Shown: positions 32,280 through 44,109, counted from the stretch's first letter. The stretch: DNA of 64,000 nucleotides from Cotesia glomerata (GCF_020080835.1 NC_058165.1:19775026-19839025); one strand, 5' to 3'. Program-made: numbers and translations. The notes: generated from the sequence alone by a model not told the origin.

Positions 32280-33080
32280 AATTGCTGAGTAATTATTGCT
32301 TATTACTTATTAATTATTACCTATTAAAAATTACTTATTAACTATTAATTCATAATTGCACATCTTTAACGCCACTTAGTTGCTAGTTTGCCAAGTAACG
32401 CAGTTACATAGCCATTAGGACAATTCAACATATCAAGTGCAGGTTCCCATTGATAAAAGCGATTCACTGTATTAGAGATGCGATATATTGGCGCTGCCTG
32501 AGATAAGTTAGATTTAGCAATAGGTATGTACATTGGAGTTTGATTTCTCATACCTAAGACTGGTATCTTAAATTTAAACAGTGATAGCAATTGAGGACAA
32601 TCCACCAAGTTGTTAAATAATTTAGTTGCAAAGGAGAATTCCGCACAGATGCGTCTTTCATCGAGAGTAAGATATTCGCATTCTTTGCATAGCGTGAGAT
32701 CTGCAATTCCCCGAGCCGGATAAAGTCCAGTTTTTTTCCAAATTAAAAATTTTAAAAACCTTCTTTGAACTCTTTCAATCTTAGTGGACTGTCCTGATTG
32801 AGTAGGAGACCATACTAGCGAAGCATACTCAAGTTTTGGTCTAACAAATGTATTATATAACAATTTAATGGCATTAAGATTATTAAAGTTTTTTGAAACT
32901 CGAGTAATGAACCCTAGCGTTTTCCAGGCTTCAGACATAATATTATTAATGTGCGTTGCAAAAGTAAGTTTACTGTCAAATGTTACCCCAAGTATTTTGA
33001 CTGTAGTACTCTTATCTAAAATTTTTCCAGATATGTTGTAGTCAAAGTTGATAATATTTTTCCTCCGAGTGATATGTTAA
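32280..33080 (-). pseudogene. non-LTR retrotransposon reverse transcriptase C-terminus
   Basis: Read on the - strand from 33079 to the TAA at 32366: VKILGVTFDSKLTF, then YNTFVRPKLEYASLVWSP and IERVQRRFLKF, the typical thumb/C-terminal region of LINE ORF2. A TAA lies directly upstream, and another frame there continues (FNISLGG), indicating a 1-base frameshift. 32280-32365 is the 3' end with short TTACTTATTAATTATTACC-like repeats. 5'-truncated, inactive. May or may not be the LINE of 21.4-25.6 kb. Confidence 0.85.
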
Positions 33081-33500
33081 AAACTTGTTTAATTTTAAAT
33101 TTTATAAATGTCTCAAATAAAAAATGATAATTTAATGAGATTCTTTTCTTTGTAATACCTTGTATTTTTACTTAAAATTATTTATTTTAATTATTTTGAT
33201 TTATTTTGAGTAAAAAAGTTAGGTTATACGGTAAAATTAGTTAAAAAATTAATTTGTTCAACCAATTAACGATTTATTGCGAAGCAATAAATCATTTGTT
33301 AAATACTAAATATTTATTTGGTGACAATGAGCTTTAATAAATGATTTAATAACTATTACCAAATCTTATTAAATAGAACTAAATCCTTCTATACCCGAGT
33401 CGAAAATTCAGACCCGTTTAAGCTGTACTTTTTTTCCAACAATTCTTAGAAAATTAAGTGGTCAGGAAAGACTGCTCAGTTAAATACTATATAAACTCGA

Positions 33501-33566
33501 CGCCTGGTTTGACTGTAAATAGTGGAGTTTTGTCCCATTTTGACAGGATTACAGTCTAACCAGGCG
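33501..33566. other. 66-nt stable hairpin in element R
   Basis: CGCCTGGTTTGACTGTAA pairs with TTACAGTCTAACCAGGCG: 17 of 18 pairs, loop of 30 nt. Similar in size to a microRNA precursor, but no expression or conservation evidence is available here. Confidence 0.5.
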
Positions 33567-33820
33567 TTGAATAATAATAACAATTTAAATAATAATAATT
33601 ACTTTTGTTGTACCGTGCCTAGGGACGCAGGTTCGAACCCAACTAGAGACCGAATTTTTTTTTGTTTTTTTAATAATAATAATAATAATTTTGTTATTAG
33701 TAAAATGATAAAAAAAAATTTTTTCGAGTTTTTTTTGTTTTATATTATTTTTAATGTAGAGCTAAACACATGTTTAGACCGCTTGACTCTTTATTTAGAC
33801 CTAACTTCTGCTACTTATAG

Positions 33821-33948
33821 AAATAAAGTGAAAATCGCATTCGTTCTAACCGAGACTCGAACCCGAGACGCGCGCTTGCCAGACCGATAACTAACCCCTA
33901 CACCGTACGACCGATGAGTTAACATACCTCTCATCATTCTTATAAGCT
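33821..33948 (-). mobile_element. tRNA-derived SINE-like element, copy 2
   Basis: Reverse-oriented relative of 13481-13612, with a better B box (GGGTTCGAGTCTCGG on the - strand) and the same GTGTAGGGGTTAG A-box region. Confidence 0.65.
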
Positions 33949-34032
33949 AAATTTATGCAATGACATTATATGCGTATAAAATTTTTTTTCTACATTTCTG
34001 CACATTTCAGACGAAAATTCGTCGATTCCCGA

Positions 34033-34118
34033 AAATAGTATATTGTACCACAAGGGACGAAAGTACTACATTCTGTCCCGCGTGTGTGATTGCCACCCGA
34101 GCCAAAGGCGAGAAAAAT
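34033..34118. repeat. half palindrome P3
   Basis: AATAGTATATTGTACCACAA, then GGGACGAAAGTACTACATTC, and so on to GCCACCCGAGCC. It equals one arm of P10 (60583-60706) with a single difference, but the second arm and its border are missing. Confidence 0.8.
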
Positions 34119-34640
34119 ACAATTTAAAATTATTATTTAAGTAAAGATATTAAAAAAATTAATTTTGTGTTATAACTTCAAATATTCATATTGATAAATA
34201 TTAATAGTAATTATAAGTATTCATTTCATAATAATTATGGATAATCTTAATAATAATATTAGATGATAATTTTAATATAAGAATAATTCTAGTGACTTCG
34301 TGATTTAACATATTTTATGTAAATTAACCTTTTTTTGGTACAATATGATAATTTTTGAAATTTTCAAACTATAACATTATCACTAAATTATCACTAAACA
34401 TTATCATAAATCACATTATCACTAAATTACATTATTTTTATTATAATTATAGTATATTGCACTAATGACGCAACATGAAGTGCTGACGGAAAAAGTATGT
34501 GTTAAAGAGAAGAACGTACAATGCGTGAGAGCCGATGTAGGCACTATTGCGCGTGCGCGTTCATTTATTCCGAGGATAGAAACTGCTGCTTTATTCCGGC
34601 TGCAAGCGGAAGGTATTTGAACTTTCGGCTTAGGCAGGAG
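34119..34640. repeat. arm-flanking block shared with 59711-60460
   Basis: AT-rich DNA followed by a ~200-bp GC-richer segment (34445-34640: GCACTAATGACGCAACATG to GGCTTAGGCAGGAG). It is present reversed at 59700-60460, nearly identical over at least 250 bp (I see one substitution), with a tandem duplication of part of the AT region in the other copy. A ~78-codon frame is open in both copies but starts inside the border repeat and has no recognisable features. Confidence 0.75.
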
Positions 34641-34780
34641 AAATAGTATATTACACATCTAGGGAAGTAAAGTAAGAAATGTCTCAGATCACATGTAATT
34701 GTTGGCCGAGGCGAAGCCGAGGTCAACAAACATGTGATCTGAGGCTTTCTTATTTACTTCCCGAGGAGTGTATACTATTT
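34641..34780. repeat. palindrome module P6
   Basis: AAATAGTATA border, arms GGGAAGTAA/TTACTTCCC, CTCAGATCACATGT/ACATGTGATCTGAG, GTTG/CAAC, core CCGAGGCGAAGCCGAGG, then the TATACTATTT border. Corresponds to P9 at 59571-59711, but with coordinated changes in both arms. Confidence 0.9.
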
Positions 34781-34783
34781 TTT

Positions 34784-34870
34784 TGTCCGACGAAGGCGGA
34801 AAGCGGCAACTTAGTTTAGCGCAGCGGGACGAAAGTTGCCACTTTCCGCCCGGAGGGCAAAAATATTTTA
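34784..34870. repeat. palindrome module P7
   Basis: GGCGGAAAGCGGCAAC pairs with GTTGCCACTTTCCGCC around GTTTAGCGCAGCGGGACGA. Counterpart at 59490-59570 differs at roughly 8% of positions. Confidence 0.8.
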
Positions 34871-35066
34871 TACGCATCGATAGCTTTTCACTGGGGCTTT
34901 TGCCGGAATACGCCTTTATGGTATCTGGAACGCGACATATAAACTTTTGAATGAAAGATATTTTCTGATTCAGTTTGTCAAGCTGATTCAGAAAATGGGT
35001 GAATTTTTTAAAAGTTGCGCTATAAAGACGACTGCAATAGTTAGATTATTATGAAATCTACTAATA

Positions 35067-35070
35067 GTGA

Positions 35071-35110
<40 letters not shown>

Positions 35111-35130
35111 TATTATTATTATTTATTATG
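35067..35130. repeat. (ATT)n microsatellite
   Basis: About 64 bp of ATT with two slips. Confidence 0.95.
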
Positions 35131-35132
35131 CT

Positions 35133-35415
35133 TTGGATAAAATTTACATTAAAAACGGAACTCAGTGGAGCTGTTTTCACTATGTCCTTAGTTCACCCTG
35201 ACTTTTACAGCTAAAACGGGTCTGATGTTTCGACTCTGCATTATTATTATTATTCTTTGGATAAAATTTACATTGAAAACGGAACTCAGTGGACCTGTTT
35301 TCACTGTATCCATAGTTCACTCCGACTTTTACTGCCAAAACAGGCGTCTTCTAAGGCGGCGAATTGAACTACAAAGGATTTGGAAACTTTTACAGCTTAA
35401 ACGGGTCTGATATTT
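35133..35415 (+). repeat. tandem duplication at the right end of R
   Basis: CTTTGGATAAAATTTACATT, GGAACTCAGTGGA and TGTTTTCACT are repeated about 127 bp apart, each copy ending ACGGGTCTGAT-TTTCGACT, the terminal sequence of R. The element end has therefore been duplicated. Confidence 0.75.
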
Positions 35416-35426
35416 CGACTCGGGTA

Positions 35427-36041
35427 CATTATTATAACTAAAAACAATGTCTGATTCTACTTGAGCATTCAAGGTCTGACCAAATCACATTTATTCTTTT
35501 CGATTCGAACACCCTTACCGCCGCAAAATATAAAGCGAAGCTTGCCGAAGCCGAGATAATTGCCCAAAATATATTTATAGAGAATAACTCACTACAAAAT
35601 GAGAAAAGGATAATTAAGTCCTAATCACCGTCGTATGATCGACGAAGACCGGGTCTAAATAGCTCATTGTTATGCATGAGAACGCTGAATGAAGAGGAGC
35701 TTCGTCCGAGGTTTTAAGTAATTGATTTTCATCTCATCGTCAAGGCTGCCCAGTTTAGGTCTCGAGAGGCCAATCTCGATATATTTACATACGCTAATGG
35801 CTACGCTAAGCCTTTGACTCATTTTTGCTCCATTATTGCCGGTCTGAATTGGCCCGGAAAGATATTCTTCTCAAAAATTTTCAAAATTTAAGTAAGCATA
35901 AAACATTCTGCATTTATTATTCAATTACAATTCTTTTAAAAATTATTCTTAATAGAAAAAAAATTTTGAAGTACATTAATTTTTACCGAGGCATTGTTGG
36001 GGTTAAAAATAATAATAATTATTTTTTTAAAGAGTTTATAT
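35427..36041. other. intergenic stretch, partly repeated at 51890-52000
   Basis: 35427-35880 is GC-richer, single-copy and without an open frame of note. GAGGCATTGTTGGGGTTAAA with ~110 bp upstream (to 36020) recurs at 51890-52000 beside J5. Confidence 0.45.
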
Positions 36042-36972
36042 GAGTGATTCTCTGTAAGGATGTTTTTTGCTGTCCCAGGCATTTTTTTTTTAGAAAAATT
36101 GTTATTTTACTACTAAAAAAAATTTACTACGAAAGTAAAAATACATTTCTATTTGGAGCATTGAAAATTAAAATGAAATAAATTTTGGTTTTTTTGCTAT
36201 AAATTCGTAAACCACCGAAATAACAATCCCCTGGGCTGTCCCATTCCCAAAATTCAAACTTTAAGATTAAATTTTAAGTTATTCGTCCATAATACATAAT
36301 TTGGTCCATAATGTTTATAAACTTAATTAGTTAACTAACAATCTTCTTCAATAAAAAGTACCGAAAATTAATTTGTTTCATTAAATTCATTAAACCAAAG
36401 TTTGTCCCAGACATTTTAAGAACAGTCCCCTGCCAGAAGTTCAGAGCCAAAAAAAAAATCCAGCGTGTTATTTTACCTTTTGTAAGGTTTATAAGGATCT
36501 AACTAGCTTTAAGTTAATAACCATAGGGCTGTTAGCGCTTTATCGGCATTTTATTTAGTGTCAAAGCACCGTTTGTGCTGGAAATATGTGTCTGGGCCAA
36601 TTCAAAACTCAGTCCCCTGGCAGCTATTTTTATTTATAATTTATTTATAAAATCGGATCCATAAGTCTTAATATTATTCTAATTAATGTAAGCATTCATT
36701 GAGAACTTGAAAAGTTGAATGCATTGAAATAGTTTGCTTGATTTTTCTCAATTTGATAAAAAAAAAACAGTCTTCTGGCAAACAGTCCCCTGTCATGTTA
36801 TATGGCAAAAGACACACAAATATCGAAAAAACAAAATTTTAATCGGCTGTTTATTTATTATGATTAAGCTGATAGTTTTGTAGCCCTTGTTGATTTTTTT
36901 TCTAATAAAATCAAAAATAATTTGGTCGGACAATTTTGTACAGGTTTAAGACGTCCTTACAGAGAATCACCC
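36042..36972. mobile_element. element X, TIR element
   Basis: GAGTGATTCTCTGTAAGGAT at the left, GTCCTTACAGAGAATCACCC at the right, flanked by ATAT-like sequence. The interior repeats CAGTCCCCTGGCA and CTGTCCCAGGCA words. Confidence 0.75.
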
Positions 36973-36973
36973 A

Positions 36974-37175
36974 TATAAGTTTATTCCGACATTACACTCA
37001 TCAAGAGCTTTCATTTGAGTACCCACATCAATTTTTCATATATTTTATGTATTTATATATATTATGTATATTTATGTAATATATGTATATATGAAAAATA
37101 TATGAAAAATGCATGTGGGTACTCAAATGAAAGCTCGTGATGAGTGTAATATCAAGATAAGCTTATATCTTTGAA

Positions 37176-37207
<32 letters not shown>

Positions 37208-38600
37208 ATACATGAAAAATATATCAATAATGCATTTCATCATTTATCTTTGACTATAATATTAAAAAATAATAATTAAAATTTACTATTTAAATCATTT
37301 TTCTTAAGAATAATCACAAAAAAAATTTTATTCAAATTTTTAAAGAAAATTTTAAATATATTTTAAAGAATTTTGATTTTTTTTATTCATAAAAAAATCG
37401 AATTTCAACATTTTTTCAGATATAAATTGATATTTTTGAAGATATAAGCTCACCCCGGCATTCCACTCATCAAGACCTTTCATTTGAGTACTCACATCAA
37501 TTTTTCATATATTTATATATATTATATATATGTATATATATTATATATTATATATTATATTAAGATTTTTTTTTTGTATCAATTTTGGATGGCCGCAAGG
37601 AGTTTCGACTTCATGGCCAATTAAATAAATTAATGATAATAATAATAATAATAATAATAATAATATATGAAAAATATATCAAAAATGCATGTGGGTACTC
37701 AAATGAAAGCTCTTGATGAGTGTAACATCGGGATGAGCTTATATCTTTAAAAACGTCAATATTTAAGAAAGTACAGTGCAATTTAACAAAATTAATTATT
37801 TTGTTTTAACAAAAAAATTTCTTTTTTTACAAAAATTAAAAATTGCCGAAAAAAAATTTTTTTTTTCTAAATATATTAATTAATAAAAATTAATGGATTT
37901 TAAAATTGTAAAAAAATTAAATTTTTTATTTAAATAATCAAAATTTATAATTTTAACAAAAAATAAATAATTTAGAAATGTCCTTTTATCTTGTGAACTA
38001 TTGACATTTTTAAAGATATAAGCTCACCCTGACATTACAGTCATTAAGACCTTTCATTTGAGTACCCACATCAATTTTTCATATATTTATATATATTATA
38101 TATATGTATATATGAAAAATATATCAAAAATGCATGTTGGTACTCAAATGAAAGCTCTTGACGAGTATAACATCGGGATGAGCTTATATCTTTAAAATAT
38201 ATGTTATATATATGTATATATGAAAAATATATCAAAAATGCATGTGGGTACTCAAATGAAAGCTCTTGACGAGTATAACATCGGGATGAGCTTATATCTT
38301 TAAAATATATGTTATATATATGTATATATAAAAAATATATCAAAAATGCATGTTGGTACTCAAATGAAAGCTCTTGACGAGTATAACATCGGGATGAGCT
38401 TATATCTTTAAAATATATGTTATATATATGTATACATGAAAAATATATCAAAAATGCATGTGGGTACTCAAATGAAAGCTCTTGACGAGTGTAACATCAT
38501 GATGAGCTTATATCTTTAAAAACGTCAATATTTAAGAAAGGACATTGCAATTTAACAAATGTCATTATTTAATAAATCAAAATTTTATTTATTTATAGTA
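36974..38600 (+). mobile_element. family J element, copy 2, with a ~108-bp minisatellite
   Basis: The J phrase appears in both orientations. At 38100-38520 four head-to-tail copies of a ~108-bp unit (CATGTGGGTACTCAAATGAA to GGATGAGCTTATATC plus TA-rich linker). The open frame spanning them on - is repeat-derived. Confidence 0.65.
37564..37672 (+). mobile_element. retroposon 3' tail K ending in (ATA)n
   Basis: GTATCAATTTTGGATGGCCG, AGTTTCGACTTCATGGCC, then TTAATGATAATAATAATAAT. The reverse copy is at 54914-55055. A conserved tail with a microsatellite 3' end suggests a severely 5'-truncated LINE. Confidence 0.65.
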
Positions 38601-39480
38601 TAAAGACATGGAAGTTTAACAAATTTTGCACAAGTCTAGAAATATTTTTTACGGACTGGTCCACAAATTCTTCGACATTAATCAAGTGAAATCAGAAGCT
38701 TGGTATGAAAAATCGGGAATAAATTTCGGCAACTTGTCATGAGTATGATGCCCGGCGAATTGCAGGAGCAGGAGGTGACATCGCTGGGTGATTTAGTCCT
38801 CGGGGCCGTCTGTAATCATCTTAGATTGTCCGCACGCTGTTGCGACACCGATCGGTAATTATTTTCGTCAATGGAGGAGTTTAATTTCGGGATGAGTGTT
38901 TGATAATGCCGAACCGAGATGGAAGATGGTATGTTGTCCTGTTGCTTACGACTTAACTCCTCTTTGCCACCATGAAATACACGAATGCATCAAAGATCGC
39001 GATTACCACGGCAAGCTCCTTGTAATCATCCTCCACTTGACAAGGATCAATTACATTAATATGCGGATGTTGGTGATAGTGATAAATAATATAATAACTT
39101 GACAATGATGTCTCGGCGTTAAACCGTTTAATGTTTCGTAGCTGGGGGTTCCATGTATGTATACGATTTACGATATACATGTACAATATACGATCCGTGA
39201 TATGATCGGAGATCCTTAATAATATTTAGTGTCAATCATTATCATTTTGGGATGCGCTTCTTGGAAGATCAGGACTTTTATAAATTCGCTGGTTATTTGA
39301 CGGATTAATGATGGGGTTGGGGTTTTGGTTTAATAAGTTTGGGGAGTTTTCGAGAGTCGCTGGGTACTAATTAGCGATGGAGGAAATTTGAGATACTCAA
39401 AATTTGGCAATGATAGTAATTAGAAATTGATTAATTTAAAGAGGTTTTTCTTGATTGGAAAAATATAAATTAAATATGAC
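38600..39480. promoter_or_regulatory. single-copy GC-richer island, candidate cis-regulatory DNA
   Basis: Not repeated elsewhere in the window. Small frames (e.g. 38896-39102 +, 38953-39186 -) overlap each other on opposite strands and have no recognisable domain. I see no splice-linked coding frame. Confidence 0.3.
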
Positions 39481-39599
39481 GGAAATTTAATTGAGCAAAA
39501 AATTTTTTATCATTATGTAAAAATATGTATAAATGTTTATTTCAAATTTTATTAAATTTTGGCAAGCGTATAATTTTATATAGCTTATTAAATACACAA

Positions 39600-41080
39600 T
39601 TTACGAAATTTTTCAATCCTAAGTTTACATTTTCTACGTAAATTTTTCATTTTTCCGTGAAAAATTAAGATTTTTTTCTAAAAAAATTTACATAATTTCA
39701 ATGTAGTGAATTTACATATTTTTCTATGCTTAATTTACATTTTTAATTTAATAATTTTTTAATTAAAAAATTTTAATATGATCATTATACTTCAACAGGA
39801 GAATAACTGTAAACTTAATAAATTTTCGGTCAATTTTTACAAGACAATTTTCACGGTGTAAATTTACTAATTGATTTTTTTAATGTACAATTTACTGTAA
39901 ATTTTTTGTAAAATAAATTTACATTTTTATTATTTTAAATTTAATTTTTTTTCAAAATAAATTTACATTTCTTTCCATGTAAAATTTACACTTTTTCAGA
40001 TAAAATTTATATTTTCCCATGTATAATTTACATTTTCTAATGGAAAGTTTTTTTTCATAAAAAATTTACATTTTTTCATTAAAAATTTATATTTTTCCAT
40101 TTTTTTCATAGAAAATTTACACTTTTCCACGTTAAAATTTACATTTTCTGATGGAAAAATTTTTTTTATCACAAATTTACATTTTTACATTTAAAATTTA
40201 CATAATTTATGTAAATTTTACAATTTTCCCTAGAAAATTTACACTTTTTCGTGTACAATTTACATTTTTTTATATTAAAAATTTACACTTTTCCTTTAGA
40301 AAATTTACATTCTTTTCATAGAAAATTTGCATTTTTTTCTTAAAAAATTTACACTTTTCCGTGTAAAATTTACATTTTCTCATTAAAAAATTTTTCTTAT
40401 AGCAAATTTACATTAACCATATGAACTTTACACTTTTCCTCTAGAAAATTTACATTTTCCCCATAAAAAATTTACATTTTTCCCATAGAAAATTTACACT
40501 TTTCCGTGTAAAATTGACATTTTCTCATGGAAAAATTTTTTTCATAACAAATTTACATTTTTTTATTAAAAATTTACATTTTTTTCTCTAAAAAATTTAC
40601 ACTTTTTTGTCTAAAATTTATATTTTTCCATAATAAATTTACATCATCCATGTAAACTTTAAATTTTTTATTTAGAAAATTTACACTTTTTCCATCCAAA
40701 ATTTACACTTTTCAATGTCGAATTTACATTTTTATATGGAAAAATTTTTTTCATGGTAAATTTACATTTTTTTTCATGGAAAATTTACTCATGTAAATTT
40801 TTTCACACAAAATTTGCATTTTTTCCATAGAAAATTTACACTTTTCCGTGTAAAATTTACATTTTTTCGTGGAAAAATTTTTTTAATGACAAATTTTCAT
40901 TTAAAATTTATATTTTTTCTCTAGAAAATTTACACTTTGACGTGTAAAATTTACATTTTCTCACGGAAAAATTTTTTTCATGGCAAATTTACATTTTTTT
41001 AATTAAAAATTTACATCATCCATGTAAACTTTACATTTTTTCTCTAGAAAATTTACATTTTCAGGATCAAAATTTTCACC
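39600..41080. repeat. degenerate array of AAATTTACATTTTT words
   Basis: Repeated AAAATTTACATTTTTCCATA, CTTTTCCGTGTAAAATTTAC and TTTTCTCATGGAAAAATTTT phrases. The Cgtg-bearing phrase recurs near 40133, 40362, 40506, 40846 and 40942. No strict period. Confidence 0.75.
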
Positions 41081-41089
41081 ATCCAAAAA

Positions 41090-42140
41090 AGAAATTCACA
41101 AAACTGCAATCACACCAGATTTTTCCTTAAATTTTCCAGGAATTTAAGTTTCCATGTAAAAATTTCATTAAATCCCATCAACTTTCCTCACCAATCTCAC
41201 AATCACATACCACAAAACCTCTCCAATCTCCAACTTCCTCCAGCACTCCTTATATAAAAAAGCAAAACCAATCTGTCCAAATAAAAATTTCCCTCCTCCT
41301 CTTGAAGCCCACCAATTAAAATGTAATTTTCCAAAAATGGCGACGAACAATTTACACCTATGCATGAATTTACAGAGCACACAATATCCACTTAAATAAC
41401 CCACGACTGGAGTTATTTAATGATTGCAGCTCACCTACCTCAGATCCATACTAAACAAGTCTTAGCATACAATAATAAGAATAATAAAAGCGATTCTTCG
41501 TGCAAAAGTAGTTTATTAAATTACACGAATTGAGCATGAACTAACATGTCACTTAATCATCCCACCAGAGTCGCTGTGGAGGACATAACAGCAAAGACAC
41601 CCGTCTAAATAATAATAAGTGAGTCGTGTTTAGTGTGTGGGTTCGCCCTCTTGAGTGCTCGGTTGTTAACGTATTTGGTGATATGTGTCTTGGCACGCGT
41701 GTGGGTACAAGTGTGTGCTCTTGTGGGTTTCAGCTAAGCACACAACGTCTTACATCTCAGCTCGTTAAAAATCAGCTAATGTTGATTGAGAAAGACGGCA
41801 AAACTTCTGCCAAATGTTTGGAGTTGCGTAACCGGGTAATTATCCCGGCAAAGTTACGAGACAGAATGTGCAAAACACCTGTTTACATCTCTAATGATTC
41901 ATAGACTCGAGACTGATGACTTAGCGGTGTTTTTGTTCAGTGTGACCTAAATCCCGTCGGGATGCCAGTTATTTTGCTTTAATTTGTTTATTTTAGCTTA
42001 GACGTGTTTAGTGAAAAGCAATTAAATTAACTTCGCTTGTCTGGATGCGGGTTGGTTAGTCATTTCCAAAAACACCACCAGCTGCTTACACTTCACTTAC
42101 TCTTACTGTCTTTAATATTTATTCTGTTTCTTAACTTATA
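41090..42140. other. single-copy island with a doubtful 92-codon frame
   Basis: A + frame at 41626-41904 begins at a TTG-type codon region (FSVWVRPLECSVV) and ends with TAG. It has no domain, signal peptide or neighbour support and I do not call it a gene. The rest shows nothing recognisable. Confidence 0.3.
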
Positions 42141-42264
42141 CTAGCAACCTTGCAGTCACTATGTGACTACCGTGACTTATCAACTGTGAATAAATAAAAT
42201 TTTGCTTTATTAAATTAATGGCTTTTGTGAAATTGCACTGTAATTTTTTAACTATTGACATTTT

Positions 42265-43000
42265 TTAAGATATAAGCTCATCCTGATGTTACACTCATCA
42301 AGAGCTTTCATTTGAGTACCCACATGCATTTTTGATATATTTTTCATATATACATATATATAATATATATTTTAAAGATATAAGCTCATCCTGATGTTAC
42401 ACTCATCAAGAGCTTTCATTTGAGTACCCACATGCATTTTTGATATATTTTTCATATATTCATCTATATTATATATTTTAAAGATATTAGCTCATCCTGA
42501 TGTTACACTCATCAAGAGCTTTCATTTGAGTACCCAGATGCATTTTTGATATATTTTTCATATATACATATATATAATATATATTTTAAAGATATAAGCT
42601 CATCCTGATGTTACACTCATCAAGAGCTTTCATTTGACTACCCACATGCATTTTTGATATATTTTTCATATATACATATATATATAATATATATTTTAAA
42701 GATATAAGCTCATCCTGATGTTACACTCATCAAGAGCTTTCATTTGAGTACCCACATGCATTTTTGATATATTTTTCATATATACATATATATAATATAT
42801 ATTTTAAATATATAAGCTCATCCCGATGTTACACTCATCAAGAGCTTTCATTTGAGTACCCACATGCATTTTTGATATATTTTTCATATATACATATATA
42901 TAATATATATTTTAAAGATATAAGCTCATCCTGATGTTACACTCATCAAGAGCTTTCATTTGAGTACCCACATGCATTTTTGATATATTTATATATATTA
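42265..43000. repeat. minisatellite, seven ~107-bp units
   Basis: AAGATATAAGCTCATCCTGA starts near 42271, 42377, 42481, 42588, 42702, 42808 and 42914. Each unit ends in a TA-rich dyad linker. Confidence 0.9.
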
Positions 43001-43015
43001 TATATATGTATATTA

Positions 43016-43910
43016 GGGTGGCGCAACAAAACCGACTATTTTTTTTTTTGAGTCTCGAGTGAAAAAATGTTAGTTTTTGATGTTTTAAGAGCCCTCTCCA
43101 AAGGACAGCTTAAAAAAAAATTTTTTAAGATGTCGCTCTAAATTTTTTTAAATTTCAAAAATCGTCAAAAATCGAATTTTTTTTTTTTTATTTTTTTTCT
43201 CGTTACGGTATAATTTTATAGACTAAAAAAAAATAAGTTTCTGAAAATTTCAGTTCAAAATTTGAATTTTGAAAGGTCGCTCATAATTTTTTTCAATTTA
43301 TTAGTGCATTAGTTTAGATTTTTTCGAGCGACCTTTTACTATTCAAATTAAAATTCCATGCATTTTTTTTTTTTTTATTTAGTACAATAATCGATAAAAA
43401 TACATCACGAGATGAACTAAAAATCAAGCACAACATAGAAAATATAATTTTTTTTTAATTTAATAATTTTATTTAATCAACTGCCAGGCGTGGGTTCGAA
43501 TCCCAAGCTGGTCTTAGAAACCAGCTTGGTTGAGATTTGACCTTGCCGCGTAGGTTAATATTTTTTCAAACCAAAAAGACCCCAACGTACCACTCCCAAC
43601 ACTTAACGTCGGCGATATGACTACTTGAAGAAAAAAAAAAAAAATTATGAGCGACCTTTCAAAATTTAAATTTTGAACTGAAACTTTCAGAATCTTTTTT
43701 TTTTGGTCTATAAAATAATACCGTAACGAGAAAAAAAATTAAAAAAAAAATTCGATTTTTGACGATTTTTGAAATTTCAAAAAATTTGGAGTGACCTCTT
43801 AAAAATTTTTTTTTAAGCTGTCTTTTGGTGAGGGCTCTTAAAACATCAAAAACTAACATTTTTTCACTCGAGACTCAAAAAAAAAAATAGTCGGTTTTTT
43901 TGCGCCACCC
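43016..43910. mobile_element. element M, long-TIR MITE nested in J3
   Basis: GGGTGGCGCAACAAAACCGA at the left and CGGTTTTTTTGCGCCACCC at the right, flanked by TA. Inverted arms of ~270 bp, with a SINE-like middle. Confidence 0.9.
43479..43560 (+). mobile_element. SINE-like B-box segment inside M
   Basis: GCGTGGGTTCGAATCCCAAG holds a perfect B box, followed by a hairpin (CCAAGCTGGT/ACCAGCTTGG). The A box is not clear. Confidence 0.45.
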
Positions 43911-44109
43911 TAATATACATATATATAATATACATAAATATATAAAAAATTGATGTGGGTACTCAAATGAAAGGTCTTGATGAGTGTAACATTAGAATGA
44001 GCTTATATCTTTGAAAATGTCAATAGTTCACACGATACAATGTCATTTCTTTATTATGTATCTAGAAATAGAGAATTATCGAATGCATCCTAAATACTTA
44101 TCATATAAT

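Larger units (their letters stand above)
33394..35424. mobile_element. element R, transposon carrying a SINE and the palindrome block
   Basis: CCCGAGTCGAAAATTCAGAC, then CCGTTTAAGCTGTA at the left, and the complement ending GACTCGGG at the right (~35-bp inverted ends), flanked by TA. Inside: a hairpin (33501-33566), SINE copy 2, palindromes P3, P6, P7, an ATT microsatellite and a tandem duplication. No transposase. Confidence 0.85.

Noticed and set aside
34422..34658. 78-codon frame on - conserved at 59690-59930 +
   Set aside because: Only one residue differs, but the DNA is equally conserved outside the frame and the frame begins in the palindrome border, so there is no sign of coding selection. 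Recorded as part of the repeat block.
38071..38451. 126-codon repeat frame on -, related to 6744-7046
   Set aside because: Translation of the ~108-bp J minisatellite.
41626..41904. 92-codon frame in a single-copy island
   Set aside because: No recognisable domain, no ATG-context support, no neighbour. Length is possible by chance in a GC-richer island.
23645..43560. Functional tRNA genes at the B-box sites (23.7, 31.2, 33.6, 33.9, 43.5 kb)
   Set aside because: None forms a full cloverleaf with a paired acceptor stem.
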